Origin: Roseiarcus sp035500275
GTDB taxonomy: Bacteria; Pseudomonadota; Alphaproteobacteria; Rhizobiales; Beijerinckiaceae
Assembly (NCBI GenBank): GCA_035500275.1
Contig: DATJXI010000077.1
Span: 1 to 21,038, forward strand
DNA length: 21,038 bases
Direction of reading: 5' to 3'
Shown: one piece after another, positions 9,427-15,797 of the stretch
How the letters are laid out: each line of letters opens with the position of its first letter
Position numbering within the stretch: the first letter of the stretch is position 1
Notes under the pieces: generated by a model
What the model saw: only the letters and a program-made list of their open reading frames with translations
Database searches by the model: none
Told to the model about the DNA's origin: nothing
Program-made: the position numbers and the translations under genes

Positions 9427-10191
9427 ATGCTTTTCGCCGTCACTGGACTGCTTGGATGCTCCGTCGAGGCGAGCGACGGCCGAGTCGGCGTGGTCAAGGA
9501 TTTCCTGTTCGACGATGAGGGCTGGAGGATCCGCTGGATGGAAGTCGACGCCGTCGGCTGGCTTTCGGGCCGGAAGGTGTTGATCCACCCGTCGGCCATC
9601 GAGCCGCTCGACGTATCGGAGCCGAGCAATAGACTGCCGATGATGAGCGGGCAGCAGAAGCCGGTCGTATCCGTCCGGCTGACCAAACAGCAGATCCAGG
9701 CCGGCCCGGCGACGCCGGAGGACGCTCCCGTCACGAAGCAGGTGGAGGTCCGCCTTTACGAATACTTCGGGTGGGACCCCGCTTGGGGAGCCTCATATTT
9801 CCGCGCGCGCGTCATCTCCAAACCGACGCCGCCAAGTCAGGCGGGCGACGGCGGCGCCGATCCGGATCTCATGAGCGCCGCCTCGGTGAAAGGCTATCAC
9901 GTCCACGCCACTGACGGCGACCTCGGCCATATCGAGAACCTCCTCGGCGACGACGCGAACTGGGACATCCGCTATCTCGTCATCGCGACCCGGAACTGGC
10001 TGCCCGGCAAGCATGTCCAAATGGCCCCGTTCGCCGTCACGGGCGTCGACGCCGCGGAACGCCGGGTCGACCTCAAGGTTACGCGCGAGCAGGTGAAATC
10101 AGCCCCGGAATGGGACCCGATCGCCATAGCGGGCCAGGCCGCCGAGCAAAGCCTTCACCGTCACTTCGGCTGGCCCGGGTATGGGTGGTAG
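9427..10191 (+). CDS. Tandem PRC-barrel domain protein
   Basis: A 254-aa protein with two PRC-barrel-like halves. The first (about residues 8-75) contains GLLGCSVEASDGRVGVVKDF and ends in GRKVLIHPSAIEPLDV. The second (about 150-220) has the parallel pattern VKGYHVHATDGDLGHIENLL followed by DIRYLVIATRNWLPGKHVQM. PRC-barrels occur in photosynthetic reaction-centre H subunits, RimM and many stress-related proteins, so the exact role is open. I preferred the ATG at 9427 (GGAG about 9 nt upstream). The frame is open to 9325, but those residues are not family-like. No membrane segment is evident. Confidence 0.85.
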   Translation: MLFAVTGLLGCSVEASDGRVGVVKDFLFDDEGWRIRWMEVDAVGWLSGRKVLIHPSAIEPLDVSEPSNRLPMMSGQQKPVVSVRLTKQQIQAGPATPEDAPVTKQVEVRLYEYFGWDPAWGASYFRARVISKPTPPSQAGDGGADPDLMSAASVKGYHVHATDGDLGHIENLLGDDANWDIRYLVIATRNWLPGKHVQMAPFAVTGVDAAERRVDLKVTREQVKSAPEWDPIAIAGQAAEQSLHRHFGWPGYGW

Positions 10192-10206
10192 AACTAACAT
10201 AAAGCA

Positions 10207-10223
10207 AGGCGCCGGCGGCGCCT
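10207..10223. terminator. Possible bidirectional terminator hairpin
   Basis: A perfect inverted repeat, AGGCGCC-GGC-GGCGCCT, lies in the 48-bp gap between the convergent PRC-barrel and cyclophilin-fold genes. It is followed on the plus strand by only a short T run (AGTTT). The location favours a terminator; the weak U tract lowers confidence. Confidence 0.5.
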
Positions 10224-10239
10224 AGTTTGGCGACGCCCG

Positions 10240-10611
10240 CTACCCGACTGAGACTGCGACTTTCGTCCCAGCCGCAACGGCCTTTAGACTTCCAACGTCG
10301 CCGATCGCTTTCGCCCAAACGTTGCACGGGCTGGCAAGACGGATCTCTCCGGCGGCTGAAATCGGCGTGGGCCCGAAGCCGATAGCGACGGCGTTTCCGT
10401 CGGGCCAATAGGCAATCTCGCCCGCTTCCACGACGGCGCGCGCCTCGCGCTCGCGTTTCACGGCGACGGGGATTTCGAAGTAGACCTCCTCGCCCCAGCG
10501 CGACGCCCTGCCATTCATCGGCAGCCTGCTCCAGATCGCATCCGCGGTGGGCGTGTTCAGCAGCTCCGCCTCGAGCGTGATCGAGCCGAAATCGAATTTG
10601 ATCTTGCGCAT
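10240..10611 (-). CDS. Cyclophilin-like fold protein (small, COG2164-like)
   Basis: A 123-aa soluble protein resembling the small bacterial/archaeal cyclophilin-like family. It begins with a beta strand (MRKIKFDFGSITLEAELLNT), then has TADAIWSRLP and the characteristic WGEEVYFEIPV and YWPDGNAVAIGFGPTP. Function in this family is poorly defined; prolyl isomerase activity should not be assumed. The ATG at 10611 fits the family N-terminus, although its ribosome-binding site (AGGA) is unusually close. An upstream start at 10659 would add 16 non-conserved residues. It converges with the PRC-barrel gene and diverges from hypA. Confidence 0.72.
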   Translation of the reverse strand: MRKIKFDFGSITLEAELLNTPTADAIWSRLPMNGRASRWGEEVYFEIPVAVKREREARAVVEAGEIAYWPDGNAVAIGFGPTPISAAGEIRLASPCNVWAKAIGDVGSLKAVAAGTKVAVSVG

Positions 10612-10650
10612 GTTCCTGCTCGGTCTTGTTGCATATTCGGGCCCGACTCT

Positions 10651-10672
10651 TCGACTCATGCTATCGAGTCGA
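10651..10672. promoter_or_regulatory. Inverted repeat in divergent promoter region
   Basis: Seven-base perfect arms, TCGACTC (10651-10657) and GAGTCGA (10666-10672), separated by 8 nt, lie in the 83-bp gap between the divergent cyclophilin-fold gene and hypA. This is the size and position of a dimeric operator for both promoters. The regulator is unknown. Confidence 0.3.
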
Positions 10673-10694
10673 TCGCTTTCAGTGAAGCAGCAGG

Positions 10695-11036
10695 ATGCAC
10701 GAACTCTCGCTTTGTCAGAGCATCATGGAGTTGGTCGTGGAAAGCGCGAAACGCGAACGCATGACCAGAATCGCGCGCGTGGTCGTCGAGATCGGCGTCG
10801 CCGCTGCGGTCGACGCCGACGCGTTGCGGTTTTGCTTCCCGATCGTCGCGGAAGATACGCTGGCCGCCGGCGCGGAACTTGCAATCGTCGGGGTTCCGCT
10901 GCGCGCCCGCTGCAATTCGTGCGGGGCGGAGTTCGCGCCGGAAACGCCGTTCGACCCATGTCCTGCCTGCGGCGGCGTTGAGCGCGTCATCCTAAGCGGC
11001 CGCGAGATGCGGGTCGTCTCGTTCGAGGGGGCCTGA
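10695..11036 (+). CDS. hypA: Hydrogenase/urease nickel metallochaperone HypA
   Basis: A 113-aa HypA, the normal length. It keeps the N-terminal Met-His-Glu (MHELSLCQSI) whose amino group and His2 bind nickel. The zinc site is intact: two CxxC pairs, Cys73/Cys76 (CNSC) and Cys89/Cys92 (CPAC). HypA delivers Ni2+ to [NiFe]-hydrogenase, and in some bacteria to urease, with HypB. No hypB-F or hydrogenase genes are visible in the window, and the next genes are a VOC protein and an NTF2-like remnant. A urea-transporter pseudogene lies about 8 kb away, which may be coincidence. Confidence 0.9.
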   Translation: MHELSLCQSIMELVVESAKRERMTRIARVVVEIGVAAAVDADALRFCFPIVAEDTLAAGAELAIVGVPLRARCNSCGAEFAPETPFDPCPACGGVERVILSGREMRVVSFEGA

Positions 11037-11040
11037 GCAG

Positions 11041-11178
11041 ATGTGCTCGCCGATGGACCGCCGCCCGGAAGCCATGGCCCCGGGAAGCCTGGTGGTTAAG
11101 TGGACGCACGCGCCCCTCGGCTCTATGCTCCGCCGGAAGGCGCCGCGGGGCGCCCAGCGCCGGAGGACGCCGCCATGA
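11041..11178 (+). CDS. Possible small ORF between hypA and VOC gene
   Basis: An open frame of 45 codons starts 4 nt after the hypA stop and ends in an ATGA overlap with the VOC gene start, as a translationally coupled gene would. The product is basic and Arg/Pro-rich with no recognisable motif. A GAGGGGG run about 10 nt upstream of its ATG could be a ribosome site. Compactness is the only support; it may equally be chance in high-GC DNA. Confidence 0.2.
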   Translation: MCSPMDRRPEAMAPGSLVVKWTHAPLGSMLRRKAPRGAQRRRTPP

Positions 11179-11669
11179 TCAAGGGCCTTCACCACGCCGC
11201 CTATCGCTGCCGCGATTCTGAAGAGACGCGGAGGTTCTACGAGGACTTTCTCGGCCTGCCGCTCGCCGCCGCGCTCGAAATCGGCGAGACGAAGACCGGC
11301 CGGACGACGCACGCTCTCCACACCTTCTACCGCTTGGACGACGGCTCGAGCATCGCCTTTTTTGAAGCGCCGGACATGGACTTCAACTTCAAGCGCCAGC
11401 ACGACTACGATCTGCACATCGCGCTCGAGGTGAGCCAGGCCGATCTTGAAAGGATGTTCGCCAAGGGCAAGGCGGAGGGCGTCGAGACGCGCGGCATCTC
11501 AGATCATCGCATCATCAACTCGATCTATTTCCGCGATCCGAACGGCTATGTCATCGAACTGACGGCGAAGACGCCCGCCCACGACGAAGCGATGAACAAG
11601 GGCCACGACAAGGCCGAGCAGACGCTTAAGGCGTGGCAGGCGCGCAAAGCGGAGCCGGCGTCGGTCTAA
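11175..11669 (+). CDS. VOC-family (glyoxalase/bleomycin-resistance fold) protein
   Basis: A 164-aa cytoplasmic protein of the vicinal-oxygen-chelate superfamily with paired beta-alpha-beta-beta-beta modules. It begins IKGLHHAAYRCRDSEETRRF (metal-ligand His near residue 6-7) and continues FYEDFLGLPLAAA. The second module runs DYDLHIALEV to YFRDPNGYVIELTAKTP, whose Glu is the usual last metal ligand. Family activities include glyoxalase, extradiol dioxygenase and fosfomycin-type resistance; the substrate cannot be read from sequence. The start is fixed by GGAGG 8 nt upstream. It lies downstream of hypA, on the same strand. Confidence 0.88.
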   Translation: MIKGLHHAAYRCRDSEETRRFYEDFLGLPLAAALEIGETKTGRTTHALHTFYRLDDGSSIAFFEAPDMDFNFKRQHDYDLHIALEVSQADLERMFAKGKAEGVETRGISDHRIINSIYFRDPNGYVIELTAKTPAHDEAMNKGHDKAEQTLKAWQARKAEPASV

Positions 11670-11684
11670 GCGGCCAAATTGAGC

Positions 11685-11691
11685 AAGGAGG
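11685..11691 (+). promoter_or_regulatory. Strong Shine-Dalgarno in front of an NTF2-like remnant
   Basis: AAGGAGG, a near-complete anti-16S match, sits 5 nt before the ATG at 11697. It indicates that the short frame downstream was once, and perhaps still is, translated. Confidence 0.6.
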
Positions 11692-11696
11692 GGGCG

Positions 11697-11867
11697 ATGA
11701 GCGGCGCGGACAATGTCGCAATCGTGAAGGGGATGTGCAGCGGGCCGATGAACTCCCAGTCGACGTCCTCCGTGAGTTTCTCGAGAGGCGCGGGCAAAGT
11801 CGCCCGCTTTCGCGAGCATTCAGATTCGGCGGCGATTGCGGCGGCGTATTCCGCCCAAGCTGGCTGA
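11697..11867 (+). pseudogene. Internally deleted NTF2/SnoaL-like protein remnant
   Basis: The 56-residue frame has the first about 12 residues of a SnoaL/NTF2-like protein (MSGADNVAIVKGM) and the last about 25 (GKVARFREHSDSAAIAAAYS). In complete members these are separated by roughly 90 residues forming the ligand pocket. The short middle part (about residues 13-29) is low-complexity and unlike the family. I read this as an internal deletion that left an open frame behind a strong ribosome site. The parental family uses this cone fold for isomerases, cyclases and unknown functions. The product cannot fold as an NTF2 domain. Confidence 0.6.
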
Positions 11868-11869
11868 GC

Positions 11870-12766
11870 CTATCGCGCAGGGCGAGGCGTTTTGACAGTC
11901 CCGAGCGCCGGCTCCTCCATCGGGCTATTGACGTAGGCCGCGAGCCGTTCGGCGAAGGCGTTCGGCGCCTCGGCGAACAGCCGGTCGAACTCGACCTTGG
12001 CGCGGCGGCGAAGCTTCTTCTGCCTTGCCTCCAGCCGCTCGGTCAGCGCCGTCATCGCTTCGGGCGCAAGGGGGCAGCGCTCGCTCGCGAACTTTGCCAG
12101 CACGTTGAGGTCGTTGAACGCGCCCAAAGTGTCGCGCAGCTCGTTCAATTCTTCCGCTTGCGCGGTAAGAGTCGCGGGCCAGGCCGGGGCGAGCGCCGCG
12201 ACCTGGTAGCGCAGATCGACCACGCGCGAGCGCAGCGCGTGCAGCGCCGTCGGGTCGTTCGTCTCGAACGCGATGCGGCCGCGGCGGCGCGCCTGCCGGT
12301 AGGTGCGCGCTGCCGCCTCTACGATGTCGGCATCGCCGACGCCATCGAGGTCCCAAGCTTCGAGCCGCCTCGCAATGGCGCGCAGCTGCGTCCTCGAGGC
12401 GCTCGTCCCGAACCCGTTGTGGGCGCGGCGCGCGGCGGAGCGTTCGCGGGCGATCGCTTCGGCGATCGGCTTTGCGATCTCGACCGGCGGCGCAAGCCGC
12501 TCGAGCCGCTGCTCCATCACGTCGAGGTCGCGCGCCTGCCCGACCCGGCGGCGGACCGCCGCCAACGCCGCGATCGTCACGCGCGCGGGTTCGCCAACGC
12601 TCTTGAGGAAGAGCCGCGCGAGAGCGCGCCCCTCCTTGAGCGTCTTGCGCAGGTCATGCACGCCTTCCGGCGCCTGATCAGGCCTGTTCGGGAACGCCTT
12701 TGCCGCGGAGACGACCGCCGCAACCAGCAGCGCCCGACAATATTGCGGCCACTTGCCGCCCGCCAT
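11870..12766 (-). CDS. CHAD domain protein
   Basis: A 298-aa protein consisting almost wholly of a CHAD domain (conserved-histidine alpha-helical domain), which binds inorganic polyphosphate. Hallmarks are VHDLRKTLKEGRALARLFL near residues 36-54 (His plus basic residues), the second half-repeat LHALRSRVVDLRYQ, and many Arg/Lys-rich helices. It lacks the CYTH triphosphatase domain often fused to CHAD. The ATG at 12766 is 2 nt after the stop of the acyl-CoA synthetase. The longer frame to 12994 would overlap that gene and has no homology-like content. It converges with the NTF2 remnant, 2 nt apart. Confidence 0.85.
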   Translation of the reverse strand: MAGGKWPQYCRALLVAAVVSAAKAFPNRPDQAPEGVHDLRKTLKEGRALARLFLKSVGEPARVTIAALAAVRRRVGQARDLDVMEQRLERLAPPVEIAKPIAEAIARERSAARRAHNGFGTSASRTQLRAIARRLEAWDLDGVGDADIVEAAARTYRQARRRGRIAFETNDPTALHALRSRVVDLRYQVAALAPAWPATLTAQAEELNELRDTLGAFNDLNVLAKFASERCPLAPEAMTALTERLEARQKKLRRRAKVEFDRLFAEAPNAFAERLAAYVNSPMEEPALGTVKTPRPAR

Positions 12767-12768
12767 AC

Positions 12769-14412
12769 TCAACCCTGCCGCCGGCTCAACTCCTTCGCCC
12801 GCGCGCGCAGGACGAACTTCTGGACCTTGCCGGTCGAGGTCTTCGGGATCTCGGCGAATACGACATGGCGCGGGCATTTGAAGCGCGCAATACGCGCCCG
12901 GCACCATTCGATCAGCTCGTCCTCGGTCGCGCTCTTGCCCGGCTTCATTTCGACGAAGGCGCAAGGCGTCTCGCCCCACTTCTCGTCGGGCCACGCGACG
13001 ACCGCGGCCAGCTGCACGCCGGGGTGCTCGAAGAGTGCGTCCTCGACCTCGATCGAAGAGATGTTCTCGCCGCCCGAGATGATGACGTCCTTCGAGCGGT
13101 CGCGCAATTGAATGTAGCCGTCGGGATGCTTGACCCCGAGGTCGCCGGAATGGAACCAGCCGCCGGCGAAGGCCTTGTCGGTCGCGGCCTTGTTCTTGAG
13201 GTAGCCCTTCATCACGACATTGCCGCGGAACATCACCTCGCCCATGGTTTCGCCGTCCGCGGGCACTGAGCGCATCGTCTCCGGGTCCATGACGTCAAGC
13301 GTCTCGAGCGCGTGATAGCGCACGCCCTGGCGGGCCTTGAGATGCGCCTGCCGTTCGCCGTCGAGCGCATCCCACTCGCTCTTCCAGTCGTTGACTACGG
13401 CGGGCCCATAGACTTCGGTCAGCCCGTAAAGATGCGTGACCTCGAAGCCGGCCTCGCTCATCGCCTTGAGCACGGCGGCGGGCGGCGGCGCGGCAGCGGT
13501 GAAGAAGCGCACGTGGTGCGGCAGCGGCTTCTTTTCCTCAGGGCGTGCGTTGAGGAGCGTCGACATCACGATCGGCGCGCCGCAGAGATGCGTCACGTTA
13601 TGCTCGGCGATGAGGTCGTACATCGCCTTCGCGCGCACCTGCCTCAGGCAGATGTGCGTCCCGGCCTTGACGCTGATCGACCAGGGAAAGCACCAGCCGT
13701 TGCAATGGAACATGGGCAGGGTCCAGAGGTAGACGGGATGGGGACCCATGTCGGCGGTGACGACGTTGCCCACCGCAAGCAGGTTCGCGCCGCGGTGGTG
13801 ATAGACGACGCCCTTCGGATCGCCGGTCGTTCCGGACGTGTAGTTGAGCGCGATGGCGTTCCATTCGTCGAGAGGCGCGCTGCGCTCATAGGCTTCGTCG
13901 CCCTCGGCGACGAGCGCCTCGTAGTCGATCGACCCGATCTTTTCGCCGGGGCCGTCATATTCCGGATCGTTGCAGTCCACGACGAGAGGCCGGGCTTTTG
14001 CGAGCTTGAGCGCCGCCGCGATGACGCCCGAATATTCGCGGTCGACGAGGAGCGCCTTCGCTTCGCCGTGGTCGAGCATGAACGCGATCGCCGCCGCGTC
14101 GAGGCGGGTGTTGAGCGCGTTGAGCACCGCCCCGCACATCGGCACGCCGTAGTGGCATTCGAGCATCGCAGGCGTGTTGGCGAGCATGACGGCGATCGTG
14201 TCGCCGCGCTTGAACCCCCTCCCGGTGAGAGCCGAAGCCAGCTTCTTCGAGCGCGAATGGAACTCGCGATAGTTGCGCCGCAGGTCCCCGTGGACGATGG
14301 CGATGCGGTCCGGAAACACGTCCGCGGCGCGCTCGAGGAAGGTGAGCGGCGTCAGCGGCTGGAAGTTGGCTTCATTGCGATCCAGGTCTTTATCGTAAGG
14401 CGATTGGGACAT
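12769..14412 (-). CDS. AMP-forming acyl-CoA synthetase (fatty-acid or methylmercaptopropionate-CoA ligase type)
   Basis: A 547-aa cytoplasmic ANL-superfamily ligase that activates a carboxylic acid to acyl-AMP and then acyl-CoA. Motifs are the P-loop YTSGTTGDPKG (191-201), HLYGLTEVYGP, the adenylate-binding GWFHSGDLGVKHPDGYI, DRSKDVIISGGENISSIEVE and the catalytic Lys529 in PKTSTGKVQKF. Length and N-terminus (FLERAADVFPDRIAIVHGD) match the DmdB/medium-chain group, but substrate cannot be fixed. It lies 63 bp after gtrA and 2 bp before the CHAD gene, probably in one transcript. Confidence 0.92.
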   Translation of the reverse strand: MSQSPYDKDLDRNEANFQPLTPLTFLERAADVFPDRIAIVHGDLRRNYREFHSRSKKLASALTGRGFKRGDTIAVMLANTPAMLECHYGVPMCGAVLNALNTRLDAAAIAFMLDHGEAKALLVDREYSGVIAAALKLAKARPLVVDCNDPEYDGPGEKIGSIDYEALVAEGDEAYERSAPLDEWNAIALNYTSGTTGDPKGVVYHHRGANLLAVGNVVTADMGPHPVYLWTLPMFHCNGWCFPWSISVKAGTHICLRQVRAKAMYDLIAEHNVTHLCGAPIVMSTLLNARPEEKKPLPHHVRFFTAAAPPPAAVLKAMSEAGFEVTHLYGLTEVYGPAVVNDWKSEWDALDGERQAHLKARQGVRYHALETLDVMDPETMRSVPADGETMGEVMFRGNVVMKGYLKNKAATDKAFAGGWFHSGDLGVKHPDGYIQLRDRSKDVIISGGENISSIEVEDALFEHPGVQLAAVVAWPDEKWGETPCAFVEMKPGKSATEDELIEWCRARIARFKCPRHVVFAEIPKTSTGKVQKFVLRARAKELSRRQG

Positions 14413-14475
14413 CGGCTACTCGACACGGTTTGGCCTATCATGAGCCATGCAGGCGCGGTTGGCGAGAGGCGTCCA

Positions 14476-14922
14476 TCAGCGAAAGGCGAAGAGCTTGAAG
14501 CCGAGGAAGGTCACGAACATTGACACGCCGACGCCGATCGCCACGAACAGCGGGAGCACGGCGGGCGCGACCGGAACCCCGGCCGCCGGCGCCATCAGCA
14601 CGCATGCGGAATAGACTGCATAATTGACGGCCAGCCCAGCCGAGGCGACCAGCACGTATCGGCGGAAGGCGCGGAACAGGGGAGCCCGCGAGTGGCGGAA
14701 GGTGATGGCGCGGTTGAGAAGGAAATTCACGATCGTCGCCACGATGAAGCCCGGAGGGCGGGCCAGCTCCGGGGAGAGTCCGAGATATTTCGCGCAGGCG
14801 TAAGTGATCGAGGCGTCCACGACGTAGCCGACGAGGCCGATCGCCGCAAAAGTAGGCAGCTGCGCGGCAAGGCCCGCCTGCTTCCCCTTCGCCTCCGACG
14901 GGCTTTGACCGGCGGACGTCAT
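14476..14922 (-). CDS. GtrA-family small membrane protein
   Basis: A 148-aa protein with four predicted membrane helices. It begins FAAIGLVGYVVDASITYACA after a polar N-terminus of about 25 residues and includes the family's FLLNRAITFRHS after helix 2. The last helix ends in FVTFLGFKLFAFR. GtrA proteins are linked to polyprenyl-sugar translocation or cell-envelope glycosylation; no glycosyltransferase partner is nearby. The ATG at 14922 overlaps the upstream permease stop by 4 nt (ATGA), indicating translational coupling. The frame is open upstream, but that part overlaps the permease gene. Confidence 0.88.
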   Translation of the reverse strand: MTSAGQSPSEAKGKQAGLAAQLPTFAAIGLVGYVVDASITYACAKYLGLSPELARPPGFIVATIVNFLLNRAITFRHSRAPLFRAFRRYVLVASAGLAVNYAVYSACVLMAPAAGVPVAPAVLPLFVAIGVGVSMFVTFLGFKLFAFR

Positions 14923-15677
14923 GAAACCATCGCCTCGATCGCATCCCAGGTCAGCTTGACGCCAATGAGGAAGGTGAGCGCGAGGATGATGGCGTAGAAC
15001 CGGTCGACGGAGACACGCCGGACGAGCCAGACGCCGAAAAGCGTGGACGCAATCGCGATCGGCATGAGCCACGCGGCGGCTGTCAGATTCTCGCGGTCGA
15101 ACTGGCCGAGAAAGAAATAGGGCGGAACCTTGAGGAGGTTGACCGCGGCGAAGAACATCGTTGCGGTTCCGGCGAAGACGCGCGGCTTCAGATGCTGGGG
15201 CATCACGTAGACCTGGAAGGGCGGCGTCCCCGAGTGGCTGACGAAGCTCGTGAAGCCGGCGAGCGAGCCCCACAGCACGCCCCCTGGGACTGCCGGCTTC
15301 TCGACCGGCGCGCGGCCGAGCCGATCGCGGACGAGCATGTAGACGACGAAGGCGATCGAGATGAGCCCGACCGCGAGGCGGACCACGTCCTCACTGACCC
15401 GCGCCGCGAGCAGCCAGCCGGCCGCCACGCCGATGAGCGACGACGGGATGAGGATCTTGAGGTTCCGCGTCGAAAAGTCGCGCCTGAACGCCCACACGCT
15501 GACCCAGTCCTGAACAAGGAGGAGTGGAAGCATGATGGCGGCCGCCCTCACCGGAGAGATTGCAAGCGACATGACGGGCATGGCCAGCGTGGCAAGCCCA
15601 GCAAATCCGCCCTTCGAGAGGCCGAGCAGGACGACTGCGGGAATCGCCGCGAGGTAGTACTGAATGTCCCCTGGCAT
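14919..15677 (-). CDS. TauE/SafE-family membrane permease
   Basis: A 252-aa polytopic membrane protein of the TauE/SafE (sulfite/organosulfonate exporter) family. Hydrophobic segments start at about residue 6 (YYLAAIPAVVLLGLSKGGFA), with the family's GGFAGLATLAMPVMSL and, in the second half, GSLAGFTSFVSHSGTPPFQVY. It has eight or so helices in two repeats. The anion transported is unknown; sulfite, sulfoacetate and similar are family precedents. I chose the ATG at 15677, where the family sequence begins (MPGDIQYYL). The frame extends to 16208 but there overlaps the divergent prpE gene. It is first in a probable permease-gtrA-ligase-CHAD operon. Confidence 0.88.
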   Translation of the reverse strand: MPGDIQYYLAAIPAVVLLGLSKGGFAGLATLAMPVMSLAISPVRAAAIMLPLLLVQDWVSVWAFRRDFSTRNLKILIPSSLIGVAAGWLLAARVSEDVVRLAVGLISIAFVVYMLVRDRLGRAPVEKPAVPGGVLWGSLAGFTSFVSHSGTPPFQVYVMPQHLKPRVFAGTATMFFAAVNLLKVPPYFFLGQFDRENLTAAAWLMPIAIASTLFGVWLVRRVSVDRFYAIILALTFLIGVKLTWDAIEAMVS

Positions 15678-15797
15678 CGCCCCCGCGGCCGTCCCGCTCC
15701 GAAAGACCTTGGCCAATAGTTCTAGCGCCGCGCCATTGCGTCCCCGAGCCGGCGGCGCGACATTCGGCCGACTGGAGAAGGCGAAGGGAGCGAAACG

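Noticed and set aside
11037..11174. hypB or hypC following hypA
   Set aside because: The sequence after hypA shows no GTPase P-loop and no MCLAIP-type HypC start.
11633..13111. 492-codon plus-strand frame
   Set aside because: It runs through the VOC end, the NTF2 remnant and antisense to CHAD; no domain is visible.
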